From: Brachycybe producta
Lineage: Eukaryota > Arthropoda > Diplopoda > Playtdesmida > Andrognathidae
DNA length: 64,000 nucleotides
Direction of reading: 5' to 3'
Assembly: GCA_036925085.1 (NCBI GenBank)
Contig: JAUPFP010000001.1
Coordinates: 5,621,722-5,685,721, forward strand
The notes below the pieces were generated by a model that saw only the letters and a list, made by a program, of their open reading frames with translations, had not been told where the DNA came from and ran no database searches. Shown in pieces: positions 9,855-21,331 of this stretch. The stretch's first letter is position 1. The number at the start of each line of letters is the position of its first letter. Position numbers and translations under genes: made by a program.

Positions 9855-10125
9855 GGCCATTCACTATGGGTTCTGGAATCTCTGGACTGTCAGTCCGAAT
9901 CCGCCATTGATCCCCCGTCGTCAATGGGGCTCATCGGATCAGATCCGTCAGTCGAAATGTGTCACATCTCGCTCGACTGACATCGGTCCAGATCCGTACA
10001 AAAATATTTGAAAAACCTGTTGAGATCCGCCGTCACTGTCGTCTGATCTAATCTGTACGTTAATGGCTAAAAACGGACGAATCTGGACTGACAGAGATCA
10101 GATCCAGATCCCATTGCGAATGGCC
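9855..10125. mobile_element. MITE with GGCCATTC inverted ends
   Basis: The left end GGCCATTCACTATGGG and the inverse of the right end (GGCCATTCGCAATGGG) continue into TCTGGA on both sides. The interior repeats GATC-CAGAT-C, GGACTGACAG and CGGATC motifs in both orientations. No target duplication is obvious and no coding is present. Confidence 0.6.
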
Positions 10126-10304
10126 ATATTTACTGACAAGCAAATTTCGCCAATTGTAAAATCAATGCATACTGAAACAGGACCTTCAAAATAAATTCTC
10201 AGTCATTCGTTTTCGTGATTTTTGATACATTTGATTTTTCAATTTTTTGTTAGAGCCACTTTGGAAACATTTTTTTGGGCAAAAATAATTTGGTAATGAT
10301 ATTA

Positions 10305-10724
10305 TAGGTTGGTAGAAAAATAATCGCGGTTTTTGTTTACTGCAGTTGAAACTCAATTGTTTTAAATATAAGTATAATTACATTGTGTTTGTGTTAAGAT
10401 AATTTGAAAGTGCATTTTGTGGTCTGTGTTTGAGTAACGTTAACTTTGGTTTTATTGTTAATTGCGTTTGAATTTAGGTTATTGAATTGAAATTACACAA
10501 GAAACAAATATTGTCAACAACGGTATATAGCTGCTCCAAAAAATGCATTTCGAGATTTTATCAACGCCAGGATAGCACCGGAATAAATAAACTTGTAATT
10601 AATTGGCAAAAATGTGTCAATTCTAATGGCGCCTATTTCGATTAATAAAGTTAATTATTAATTCATAAATTTCGTTATTAGCTGAGAAACCAAAAAATCC
10701 GCAATTATTTTCCTACCAACCTAA
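10305..10724 (+). mobile_element. Deleted mariner element
   Basis: Ends TAGGTTGGTAGAAAAATAAT and the inverse of the right side (TAGGTTGGTAGGAAAATAAT) followed by CGCGG/TGCGG are mariner terminal repeats next to TA. At about 10582-10646 the frame INKLVINWQKCVNSNGAYFD plus stop matches the WQK-x-x-x-x-NG-x-YFD ending of mariner transposases. Upstream codons (AAPKNAFRDFINARIAPE) are probably part of the same end but contain an in-frame stop. Most of the transposase, including the catalytic DD34D, is gone. Confidence 0.75.
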
Positions 10725-11107
10725 TAGTTGGTAATGTTGCTTGTGAAATCGTGCAAACTTTGCTTGACAGATTATGCAATTTTTTTTAATGAAACAGTAA
10801 ATAATGTCATAAGGACAAACAAAAACAATAATTTATTTTCATTTAATTTCACAATTAAAAAACAATGTGGTGTGGATTTGACTTAGCAAACCGCTCAATA
10901 ATTTTTTTTCAGGACGACTTTCTATATTTGGGCATAGCCTAAGGATAAGGATAAAGAGGCTATGGTTTTGCGGAATATTTTTTTTTTTGTAACTTGGGGA
11001 GGAGGCAACCTAAAACGCTACATGTAATGGACGAATTTCAGTAATTTTTTTATGTTTCCAGCATAAAGAAATTCATTTTCAAAAAATAAAACAAAAAATA
11101 AATAATA
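10725..11107. other. Non-coding AT-rich stretch
   Basis: Nothing beyond homopolymer A/T runs and one GAGGAGGCAACC patch. Confidence 0.4.
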
Positions 11108-11528
11108 CAATGTTTCCCAAATGGCGTTCCAGGAAGGGTATGTAATGGTTCCAAAAAAAAAAAATATATTAAATTTCACACTGTAAAAAGTGTATAATTA
11201 TAATAGTTTCTTAAAATAATTAAAATTTTAATTTAAATTGTCATAGCATTGTCCATCTTCAGACATTCCAACACAACTCAAAAATTAAATGAGGCATAAA
11301 ATGTGTTGTAATTTTTATATTAATTATAAAAGTGTATCTGGAACCCTAAATTATCCTTTTATTAAGATTACGTGACTATTATTATTATCCATATCTACTT
11401 TTTCTGACATTTTTCTCATTCCATAATAGGGTATTATGTAAAAGTTCTATTGGGGGGGGGGAGTTTCCGTAATATTTTAAGGATTCTAAAAGGGTTCCGT
11501 AGTCAAATAAAATTGGAAAACACTGCTC
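11108..11528. mobile_element. MITE family K, copy 1
   Basis: The left end CAATGTTTCCCAAATGGC and the inverse of the right end (CAGTGTTTTCCAATTTT) resemble the CAGTG-type ends of hAT MITEs. The body shares AAATGTGTTGTAATTTTTAT and the TTTCTTAAAATAATTA motif with the interrupted copy at 13.75-14.95 kb. No TSD was identified. Confidence 0.5.
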
Positions 11529-12052
11529 TAATATAATAAATAACCACAGATAAATAAAACTCAAATTTAACTAATTATTTTTTAGTTATATAATTAATGT
11601 TATCTCCTTTATATTTAAAATAGCAAACAGTATACAATGCAAACATGGAATTTTCTACAAGTAGAAAATAACCTAAATAAAGTCAAGTTCAATAAAATGT
11701 TTAATGTTTTTTTTTTAAAAAATGTTCTCAAAGACAGCAAATTAATTTTTTAAAGCAGAAAAAAAAATCATCAAAATAATAATAATGAATATAAAAATGA
11801 AACCGCATATAATATACCATGTACCATAGTGACATGATTCATAACAACACTGTGTTCCATTAATTTCATTCCCATGAGAAAATTGAGTTCTCGTCTTATG
11901 TCATGACAAAACGTTTATTATTTTTATTTAAAAAAAATTTTTCCTAATTAGTAATTATGATTTTTTTTCTTAAATACATTCCTCTCTCTGAAAGTGTACT
12001 TTTTTGTTGTTAATTTCCTCTCTCTCTCTCTCTCCCCCCCCCCCTTTTTGTT

Positions 12053-12763
12053 TTAAGAGCCTAGATCCACGTCCATCTTGTTGTTTTGAGCAGACGACGA
12101 GACAAATGAGTGTTCTTATATATGGTGTTACTAAAACTACAAGAAATCGCATCACAATCGCTCAATTAAAATACAGTAAAGTGCAAAATGCACTAAAAAG
12201 TGTTTTTTTAATTGCTCGATTTATATAAATTTTGAAAAGGTCCTTCTATTTTTAAACAACGTTCAAAGTCGTTCGTTTTTTAACCCCATGTTAAAATCCC
12301 TTTGGCCCCAAAACCGTCCCACAAACATTTGAAAAAAACTCGTCAAAAACGATTTAGAAGAATAACAAAATAATTAGCACATACTTTTATGTATTGGCTT
12401 CACGATGTTTCCTTTTTATAAATATTGAAAAGGTCCTTCTATTTTTTAATAACGTTTAAAATCGTACATTTGTTAACTCCATGTTAAGTTCCATAGGGCC
12501 AAAAAAACCGTCCCACAAACGTTTGAAGAACTCCCATTAAAAGCGACTTAAAACAATCAATTAAAAATTAGCACGTACATTAATCTATTGGCTTCACGGT
12601 GTTTTCTTTTTATAAGATTAGCACGCGAAATTATTTTTCTATTAATTATTATGTGACTTCAAACCGGGAGAGAAAACGTTAAAAAACCGTTTTTCAATCA
12701 ACAACGATCGCAGCGCCTACATTCGGACAAATTTTGAACTAAACGCTGTATCTAGGCTCTTAA
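12053..12763 (+). mobile_element. TTAA-target element family A, copy A1
   Basis: Flanked by TTAA on both sides, with terminal repeats GAGCCTAGATCCA (left) and the inverse of TGTATCTAGGCTC (right). The left part carries TTGTTTTGAGCAGACGAC; the right part carries CGATCGCAGCGCCTACATTC. Between them a segment of about 185 bp occurs twice in tandem. TTAA targeting is typical of piggyBac-type transposition, but no transposase is present, so the assignment rests on target and TIR layout alone. Confidence 0.7.
12239..12605 (+). repeat. Two tandem internal units of family A
   Basis: Each unit runs from AAAAGGTCCTTCTATTTTT through CCGTCCCACAAAC to GGCTTCACGATGTTTCCTTT (the second copy varies slightly). 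Unit length is about 185 bp. Confidence 0.8.
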
Positions 12764-13004
12764 ATATAATCTCTCTTCAAGGACCATTTTACTGACTTGA
12801 GAAGTTGGAAGAGAGATTTCAATTTAAAATAAAGTCACTTTCTAAATTGCAAATAATGTTATCATGAATGAGGGGTTATTTCCACACCCCCACCCCTTCT
12901 TTATACCTCTTGAAAACCCATTTGAAATCAATTACGTTCTCGTTCTCTCTTATTTCTTCAGTTTTGAAGAAGTGTAGAAGAGTCATTTATATAATAATAA
13001 TATT

Positions 13005-13380
13005 AGTAATAATAATAATGATGTGGCTGTATGGTGGTGATTCTTGACATCAGCTCAAAATTGACTTTTTTTTCAAAATCAAGATAAAAACGCGAGAAAT
13101 TTGATTTTTAACTTTGGAAATAAAAAAAACCCCTGCCAAATAATAAGTTTCAAAGTTGGACGGTTAAATTGTAGAAGAAACGGAAAAATAAGCTGAGAAT
13201 TTCAATTTTTTTTTCGTGTTATCAGGCAATAGTCATTTTTATAAGGTTATTAAAAAAGAAAAAGGAAGACATTTGAATTGATGGTGTTAGAATAAATCAT
13301 CCCAAACGTGATGACGTAATTATCCCCGCCTTCTCCTCGTACTCATCCTCATCCTCATCACCCTCGTCATCAAATAAAAA
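13005..13380. other. Non-coding stretch with CTCATC tandem
   Basis: Holds GTGATGACGTAATTATCC at about 13309 followed by a TCCTCGTACTCATCCTCATC run to 13370. The reverse strand of the run reads as Asp/Glu repeats, but I see no splice signals or start that would make it an exon. Confidence 0.35.
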
Positions 13381-13754
13381 TGCAAAACTAAGCAATTTCA
13401 TTTTATTTTGTACATCTTTCTAAAAATAATTTTTTTAGAAAGATCTCGATTGGTGTTTATGGATTGCACTTCTAGATATTATCTATAATTAAATTGTCAT
13501 GTGTGTGTTTGCCATTTCTAGTCTGCAAGTTAAATAACGTGATTAGTACACAATTGGAAGAGGGTTTCTTGTCACTGAAAATGTTGAATTATTTGGCTAT
13601 TTATTTATTGGCTACACTGCCCTTTTAGCTGTGATTTTTTTTAAACATCAATTGGTAAAATTTTAATTTATGCAATTTTTGTGTATTTTGACGCATTTTT
13701 GTATCTGGTTTGATCTGATAAAAATAATTTGTATGGTCATAATACATGTAGACC

Positions 13755-14955
13755 AGTGATTCTCATACGGAGTTTCGTGAAGGAAAATAAAGAATTCCAC
13801 CAGAAAATTAAAAAAAAAAAATTAATAAATGTTACAATGTAAAAAAATGTGTACTGATTTTAAATACGGAAGTTTCTTAAAAATATCTTTTAAAATAATT
13901 ACTTTCTTAAAATATTTTAATTTATAGTTTAATTTATAGTTTCTTAAAATAAAATTTTAAATAATTATAAAGTGTTTCTTAAAATAATATAATTTTTGAT
14001 AATAATTGTAAAGTGTTTCTTAAAATTACTTTTAATAATAATTATAAATCAACGGCCTTAGAGGTAAACTATGTTAAGTCACATTTTTTTAAAAAAAAAT
14101 ACACAACTTTTTTTACATCTTATGAATTAGCTTGTCAAGTTCCATCAGTGGTAAACAGTGTTAAGTCCATAGTTTTACACACTCGCTGCTAGATGGTGGT
14201 ATACCATGTTAAGTCCTATTCTCTTCAATGAAGAAAAAAACTTTCAAATGACTCCCCTGTAAAATGTGGGTTTGGTGACTTAACCCAGTTTAAATCTAAG
14301 GCACTGAAATAGTTTCTTAAAATGTGTGGGTGTCTATCTGTAATAATGCTGTACAAGCCTTGAACCACGTCGGAATTTATATAAATTTAAATGAAAATAA
14401 ATGAACCGCTTTTTTTCTCAAGGTCAACTATATGTTGCACACTCCCCATGATATTAAATTGGAGAGGGGAAAAGGTTGGAAAGTGTAGAGGGGGAGAGAG
14501 AGAAACATGGAGGGAGAAAAGTGCGAGGGGGTGACTGAAATTGAAATGAAAGGAGGAAAAAAAAAGGAAAAAACGACGCGCATGCGCACAACTGCCTGTG
14601 AATTTTGCTCCCGTCATTTATGACGGGTTACCCCACTAGTTTTTAAATCATAATTATAATAGTTTTTTTTAAATAATTTTTAATAATAATTTAAATTTAA
14701 GACTTAGTCACAGCATGTTCATCTCCTCCATACATTTTAATACAACTGTCAACAATAAACCAGACATAAGTTGTTGTAATTTTTATGTGATGTTTTTTAA
14801 TAATATTAATAAATGGTGTAGCTAATAATACCTTTATTATCATTTTATTAACATTGCTTACTTATTAATTTAAAATCAATATCTCCTTTTTCTTGAATTT
14901 ATATCACTACATATATGGTGTTATTCAAGATTTTAAAAAGGTTCCATGGACAATT
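13755..14955. mobile_element. MITE family K, copy 2, split by a Helitron-like insertion
   Basis: The left end CAGTGATTCTCATACGG and the right region (ATTTTAAAAAGGTTCCATGG) correspond to copy 1 at 11108-11528. The shared body resumes after the Helitron-like element with ATAATTATAATAGTTT and GTTGTAATTTTTATGTGAT. It also carries three spaced ATGTTAAGTC motifs (about 14070-14210) absent from copy 1. Confidence 0.45.
14333..14639 (+). mobile_element. Helitron-like element, copy 2, internally deleted
   Basis: The 3' hairpin and CTAG (14636-14639) are identical in layout to copy 1. The purine-rich middle is present, but sequence jumps from GCGCATGCGCA straight to ACTGCCTGTGAATTTT, so the palindromic block and about 110 bp before it are missing. 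It lies inside family K copy 2. The left boundary is approximate. Confidence 0.6.
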
Positions 14956-15043
14956 TTTATTTTTCAAGCGAACATTATTCAGAAGAAACAGAGACTAGAA
15001 TTAGAAACTAGAATAATTGGTGATAATGTTCCCAGTTTTTCTT

Positions 15044-15390
15044 AAACTTGAAAGTGTTTTAGAAACTAGAAGAGTAAATGAAACAAAATTGTCTTCTTTG
15101 TGTTTCATTTATGCCTACTCTTCTATTTTCTAAAACCCTTTCAAAATACTTTAAATTCCGTTTCATTAACTATTCTAGTTTCTAAAACACTTTCCAGTTT
15201 GTCTTAATTTTGTTTCATCAACTCTTCGAGTTTCTAAAACACTTTCAAGTTCGTTTTTCCTTTTGTTTCGTTTAGGCCTACTCTTCTAGTTTCTTAAAAC
15301 ACTTTCAAGTTCGTCTTCCTTTTGTTTCATTTAGGTCTATACTCTTCTAGTTTCTTAAAACACTTTCAAGTTTTATCTTCATTTTTACAA
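15044..15390. repeat. Tandem array of a TCTAGTTTCTAAAACACTTT unit
   Basis: Five forward units 52-63 bp apart (about 15117, 15172, 15223, 15281, 15342) contain CTTCTAGTTTCTAAAACACT followed by TTCAAGTTCGTCTT and TTTGTTTCATTTA; one inverted unit precedes them (about 15044-15085). The core recurs singly elsewhere in the window. Confidence 0.8.
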
Positions 15391-16558
15391 CTAAAACTAA
15401 AGAACAATGGACCCAGAATTCAAGCCGCGTTCACATAATTTAAATGCCAACCATCAGAAACAAAAATGAAATATATACAAAATGTTACAAATAATAATTA
15501 AAATATTTCAGTTTTTAATAATTCAATGTTTTAATATCTGTTCTTAGAACCCCCCCCCCTCCCACTTCCCATATTTCTAAATTATTTTATTTCAAAGAAG
15601 AAAAGATGAGGATAGGTTATTTTTTTTTTGTTAAAAAAATATTTCACTTGAAAAACTTCAAAGAGAATTTCTTTTTTTTTTTTTTTTTTGTAAACGATTT
15701 TTGAAATTTTGAATCGGGCAGGAAATGATGTTTAGGTGGAGTTGGGTGGAGGAGGAGTAGGGTAGTCGAAACTGTCAGGCTTTATTACCGCCTATTGTCC
15801 GGCGGTTTACATACTGACGATGAGTGACGCTATCAATTTTGGAACAAGTCTTGAATTCTATCAGTTTGGACATATTGTATATAGTGTTAAAACCCCCTCC
15901 CCCCAATACTCTCACCACCCACAAAAACCCACCACCATCCCATTCCATCCTCCTAATTGAAAATAAAGCCATCAGTAGCAGTAGGCCTAGTAGTAGTAGC
16001 CCCCAATTTTTCTATTGACATGGACACCACCCATAAACAATTCTTTTATAACGACTTCAAATTTAATTCAGTTACCATTATTAAGAGGTATTTTTTTTTC
16101 AGACAACAATAAGGTTTTTAAACACTTTTTTTTTCTTTCTCTCTTTAGAAGTTGTACCGATTTTGATATGACTTGTCAGTGACTTAGAGACCCAGTCTTT
16201 GTCACTTCTATTGTTATCTCAGTTTTTTTTTTAAAAAAAAAAACCTTATAGGATAATAATCATAAGTTAATAACTTGAAATGAAGGTGCAACTTTCAAAC
16301 CCCAAATATGGGAAATGGGGAGGGGGGGCCTTATTATTACCTTTCTAGTCCCTTTCAGTTTAACCCCATAAAAGCTATTATACAATTGTATTATTTTTTT
16401 GATTGAATACATATGATAGGATTTGAACAGATTATCAACTTATCAAACAGGAGTGAAGTTGTTAATTTTGTAAAGGACCTCATTCAATCATTAATAATGG
16501 ACTTAATTTACTCCATTCTTAAATGACTGCAGTTGTAATGAATGCATTATGCAATTAA

Positions 16559-17526
16559 GAGCCTAGATACACCTCTTATCTTGTTGTTTTGAGCTGACAA
16601 TAATGAGACATGGGGAGTGGTTACTCTATATGGTGTTACACTAAAGTTTAAAAAAAAAATAGTCTCAACAATTGTTAAGAGCCTAGATACAGTGTTTAGT
16701 TCAACATTTCTCCGAATGTAGGCGCTGCGATCGTTTTTGATTAAAAAAACCCCGGTTTTTTAACGTTTTTTTTTTCTCGCCAGGTTTCAAGTCACATAAT
16801 AATTAATAGAAAAATAATTTCTCGTGCTAACCTAGTAAAAAGATGATTTTTGATCCAATGGAATTTAACATGGGGTTGAAAAAACGAACGATTTTGAACC
16901 TTGTTTAAAAATAGAAGGTCCTTTTAAAAAATTATATAAATCGAGCAATTAAAGAACAATACTTTTTATTGCATTTTGCACTTTCCTGTATTTTAATTGA
17001 GTGATTGTGAGGCGATTTCTTACAGTTTTAGTAACAACATATAAGAACACTCATTTGTCTCGTTGTCGTCTGCTCAAAACAACAAGATGGACGACGTGTA
17101 GCTAAGCTATACATTTAAGTGCAAAATGCAATAGAAAGTATTGTTCATTAAGTGATAACTTTGTATAAATTTTAAAAAGGTCTTTCTATTTTTAAATAAT
17201 GATTAAAAATCGTACATTTTTTTTTAACTCCATGGAGTTGATGCATGTTAAATCCCATAGACCCCCCAAAAAAAACCCGTCCCACAAAAGTTTGAAGAGC
17301 TTTCGTTAAAAATGATTCAGAGCAATAAAAAAATAATTAGTATGTGCATTAATGTATTGGCTTCACGCTGATTGCTTTTTATGAGCTTAGTACGCGCAAT
17401 TATTTTTCTATTAATTTTTATGTGACTGGACAAAAACTGTACAAAAACCATTTTTAAACCAAAAAACGATCGCAGCACTTACATTCGGAGAAATTTTGTA
17501 TTAAACACTGTATCTACAGTAGACTC
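16559..17526 (+). mobile_element. Family A, copy A2 outer element
   Basis: Left TTAA 16555-16558 then GAGCCTAGATACACC. The right end ATCTACAGTAGACTC is followed by TTAA 17527-17530. The left 115 bp and the right ~410 bp correspond to consecutive parts of A1. They are separated by a complete inverted family member (16679-17114). It has one internal unit. Confidence 0.75.
16679..17114 (-). mobile_element. Family A, copy A2 inner element nested in A2 outer
   Basis: Flanked by TTAA at 16675-16678 and 17115-17118. It starts with the right-type end GAGCCTAGATACAGTG and runs to the left-type end (AACAACAAGATGGACGACGT), so it is inverted relative to its host. A short version of about 436 bp. Confidence 0.8.
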
Positions 17527-17530
17527 TTAA

Positions 17531-19280
17531 CATGGTTTTAAGCTGAACTCATACTACTCAACAGATAATTATTAAATGTAATACTAACTACAATACCAAA
17601 CGACTCTTGTATTTTCTTAAGCCAGGGCCACATTAGGCCTATATTCAACAAATTGTTGGAAATGAATTCAGTTCAGTACTTTCAACAATCCATTCGCCAT
17701 TGTTGCCAATGCCTTTGGGTCATGTGTGTTATGGAAAATAGGACAGATTTCTGTTTTTGTTGTACAAAAGTTGCAACTAAAACAGAAACTATGATTGTTG
17801 TTGTCTGGTTACAGTTTACTTCTTTGTGTTGTGGCAACTGTAATTATAATAATTAATAACTAATAAAGGTTACTTGAATACAAAGGAAGAATCTCAAGTA
17901 ACATAAAATTGTTGAGATGTTTTTGCATATTTTTGTTGCAATTGTTGAATAGTTGTGTACATTTTGTATATATTGCACAACAGCTGCACAACTTGTGAAA
18001 TCACAATGTAGTAATAAAAGTATAACATTTTCAGGTTGTACAAAGTTGTTACTACAGTATAATCTGGTGATTTATACTCGAGGACGCACATTTTTAGGAG
18101 ATTGCAGACCACGAGTTTTACGTGTCAAGTCTTATACTACAATTTGTTGAATAGTCATAGGTGTGTATGTTTCTTGGTTAGCACTTCACAAGAAGTTGTG
18201 CAACTGTTTTGCGTTAATATTCAGTATTGAGTATAGTGTGTACATTTTCAGGTTGTAATGGTGTAATTTGGCTATATAGTTACTGGAGTGTGTGCATTTT
18301 GAGGTTGCACACTATTGGTTTTGCTGTATTGTTCCACAATTTGTTAAATATTGTGACCTCTGTTTTTATGTAATGGCAAAATTCTAAAAACCTAAAGATA
18401 AAAGAGTGTTATATATGCCTATGCAATTTTTTGTCAAGTTGATTTTAATTGTAAATTGCAATTTAATAATTCATTTTTACAAAAACTTTTAACGAATTGG
18501 TTCAATATACACATGGACTTCGAGAACATCCTCTAATTTTTTTTTAATATTATTATTATGGTAACTATAAATTAAAAGAAAACTGTGAAGGGCGTTAATT
18601 ATTATCATTAATCATACAAAGAACTTCAAAGGTTTTGAGTTTTCAAACATTAAAAAAGCCTCGTTTTAATTAATGTTCTTCAAATTTAATTGAAAGGTGC
18701 CAAGAAGGAAAATAAATTTCTGAAGACAAAACTATTCAACAATATTATTAGGCAATAGTAATTGAGGTCCTCCTGGAATTGAATGCTTCCAGTGCCTCAT
18801 TATATTGTTACAAGTGGTGGTGGTCAAGTGTCCGAAAATTTAGAAGAAAAAAACCCCAGCATTTTTTTTAAAATAGGGCCCTATTACCTCTCTAAAACAC
18901 CACCACCAAACCCCCCTTTTAAAATTAGCTTGTTAAATAAGCAAGCTCTTTTGTTATGCCTCAACGTCAACGGGTTTCTTCTTTTTTTAAGAGAATTTTG
19001 AAGAAAAAATGGGAGGAAAAGGAATAGGAGGTGGGAGGGTCCGGTTAAGAAGGGGCTAATTGAGATGTATTGGCAAAGATTTTTATCTTGTGAAGATTGG
19101 AAAGAAAAGAGAGAAGAGAAAGCTTTGAATATATTATTATCTATATGGTAGAAAATATAACACTTTAAAATTTGCAGCCTAGATTCGCTTAGATTTCTAG
19201 AAGAAATAGCTGCAGATTGAATGCACACCTTCAGCACCTTGTTTTCAGCTTGAAGTTTGATACAGTTTTGTTAGATATAC
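17531..19280. other. Non-coding stretch with TGCACAAC-rich section
   Basis: From 17640 to 18370 short TTGTTGCA, TGTTGTG and GCACAAC motifs recur in both orientations, but no clean unit or TIR emerged. The remainder (18400-19280) is AT-rich with C-rich and T-rich tracts around 18900. The open frames of 72-117 codons here have no recognisable domains. Confidence 0.4.
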
Positions 19281-19288
19281 GGTATTGG

Positions 19289-19530
19289 CAGTGCCGGATT
19301 GCCAACTTGGAAACGGTCTATGGGCCACATGCCTTTTAGAGGGGCCCCCGCAACAACGGATCAAAATAATATTGATTTGATATTGAAAGAAAATTACAAA
19401 TCAAGTTTTCTTAAATTGTTTCCAGAAGACCAAAAAAATTGAGGAAAGTGAATGTTTAAAGTTTTGTTGTGGGGGTGGGGCCCGAGATTTCAACTGTTTA
19501 GGGGCCTCTGCAGGGTTTAATCGAGCATTG
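19289..19530. mobile_element. hAT-type MITE with perfect 8-bp TSD
   Basis: Flanked by GGTATTGG at 19281-19288 and 19531-19538. Ends CAGTGCCGGATT and (inverse) CAATGCTCGATT are imperfect inverses. It contains GGGGCCCCCGC and GGGGCCCGAG near the two ends, as many short hAT MITEs do. No coding. Confidence 0.8.
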
Positions 19531-19689
19531 GGTATTGGTGAGTGTTTCAGTTCATAAGCACCTCTTTTTTTTTTTTAGCTCGTTGCTTCTTTGAAGCCGC
19601 TCAAAAAGAAAATGAACACATAAGGCTGGATTTCAGTTGGCGCCATCTATTGCCCAAATCTCCCCACGCACACAAATGGGAAATCTTTT

Positions 19690-20128
19690 ATAAAATGGGT
19701 TTTAACGGTTTTTATCTCAGTTTGAAGTGACGTAATAATTAATAGAAAAATAATTTCGCGTGCTAAGCTTATAAAAAGGAATCAGCGTGAAGCCAATAGA
19801 TAAATGCACGTGCTAATTATTATGTGATTGTTCTAAGTCATTTTTAATGGGAGTTCTTCAAATGTTTGGGTGACAGTTTTTTTTGGGTCTATTGGATTTA
19901 ACACGGAGCTAAAAAAGTGTACGATTTTAAACATTATTTAAAAATAGAAAGACCTTTTCAAAATTGATATAAAGCGAGCACTTGATGAACAATACTTTCA
20001 AATGCATTTTGCACTTTACTGTATTTTAATTGAGCGATTGTGAGACTATTTCTTGCAAGTTTAGTAACATTCCATTTGTCTCATTGTTGTCTGTTCAAAA
20101 TAACGAGATGGAGGTGTATCTAGACTTC
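19690..20128 (-). mobile_element. Family A, copy A3 with damaged left end
   Basis: Homology to family A runs from AACGGTTTTTATCTCAG to GGTGTATCTAGACTTC, followed by TTAA (20129-20132). The terminus near 19620 (AAGGCTGGATTTCAG) is too diverged to call. Confidence 0.6.
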
Positions 20129-20446
20129 TTAAGTTGAATCCCGTTAAGTTCTATGTATTTTTTTTATTGTGTTTACATAGCCGATTGATATGTGGTGTTG
20201 CGATTGTAAAGGAAGTACCACAACCGCTGTATCTATGAAACTACATAAGTTGAATCCTTCCTTAACCGCAATTCATTACTTTTGGCAAAATTCTTCCCAA
20301 CACTGCTTTTTGAATATTTTATTTTTTTAAATTATTTGTTGATTTGGTTATCTGAATTTTATTTTGTTTATTCAAGAATATTTTGCCTTTTTCATTTTTC
20401 CTCTTTTCTCAGACAAAGGGCCCCTTTTATGGACATTATAATATTA

Positions 20447-20947
20447 CTAGTGGGGTAACCCGTCATAAATGACGGGAGCCAAATTCTCAGGCAATTGTGC
20501 CCAGCATTAGAATTTCTTTTCCTCCGCCCTTTTATGACGTCAGACCAAGTAACAAACCAATTAGAAATTGATGACGTTCATAAAAGGGCTGAGCAAAAGA
20601 AATTCTAATGCTGGGCACAATTGCCTGTGATAAATTCTAGTTTAATTTTGCTACTATTATCCCCTCCCCTTTTTATATTTGAAAGAGAGCGTTCTCTCTG
20701 GTGTGCGCATGCGTGTCGTTTGTTCTTTTTTTTACTCCTTTCATTTCAACTTCAGTCACCCCTCCCACTTTTCCCCCTCCACGTTTCTCTCTCCCCCCTT
20801 CTACACTTTCCAACCTTTTCCCCTCTCCAATTTAATATCATGGGGTTCTTGGATGGGGAGTGTGCAACATATAGTTGACCTTGAGAAAAAAAGCAGTTCA
20901 TTTATTCAAATTTATATAAATTCCGATGTTACTCACAGACACACAGA
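20447..20947 (-). mobile_element. Helitron-like element, copy 3
   Basis: Inverse orientation of copy 1, with CTAG at 20447-20450, the hairpin around 20458-20475, the palindromic block at about 20489-20628 and the pyrimidine-rich tract (purine-rich on its own strand). It ends at a TC (inverse of 20946-20947) preceding GTGTGTCTGTG. The two open frames here (85 and 135 codons) come from the Ser/Leu/Phe-coding bias of the CT-rich tract. Confidence 0.65.
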
Positions 20948-21064
20948 CCTGGGATATTATATATATTATATATATAATGCTATCAGCCCGTCACTCCTAT
21001 TTTTGAAAATGAATTGGACCAGACACAAAAATGTTCCACTCACTATACAACCCACCAACAAAAG

Positions 21065-21272
21065 ACAGGCAGTTAGAAATCGGTGAGAACTTCAGTTGGC
21101 TCCGCCCTTGTTATGACGACCGGCAACTTCTAGTTGGTTTGTTGTGTGGTTCGAGGTTGAAAAGGGCGGAGAGCATGTGACGTCAGACTACATAACCAAT
21201 CAATTCGAAGTTGCCATTCGTCATAAAAAGGGTGGAGCCAACTGAAGTTCTCCCCGATTTCTAACTGCCTGT
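21065..21272. mobile_element. Palindromic MITE family M, copy 1
   Basis: Starts ACAGGCAGTTAGAAATCGG and ends with its inverse; the arms stay complementary for about 70 bp (AACTTCAGTTGGCTCCGCCC onward). It contains TGACGTCA at 21178-21185. ACAAAAG precedes the left end directly and follows the right end after two bases, a possible target duplication. Confidence 0.75.
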
Positions 21273-21331
21273 CCACAAAAGCCTTGCATGTTCTGTCATT
21301 GGGCTGACTGTACAGGTGGTTTTTTGTTTAA

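Noticed and set aside
13309-13370. Acidic Asp/Glu frame on the minus strand as a possible exon
   Set aside because: No plausible acceptor or donor and no homology; better explained as a CTCATC tandem.
18884-19237. 117-codon reverse-strand frame
   Set aside because: Compositionally ordinary for T-rich DNA, no domain, no splice context.
20621-21086. Open frames of 85 and 135 codons rich in Ser, Leu and Phe (and the inverse-strand 120- and 76-codon frames at 428-790 and 14387-14617)
   Set aside because: They are translations of the CT-rich tract in the Helitron-like elements, in different frames in different copies, and lack any domain.
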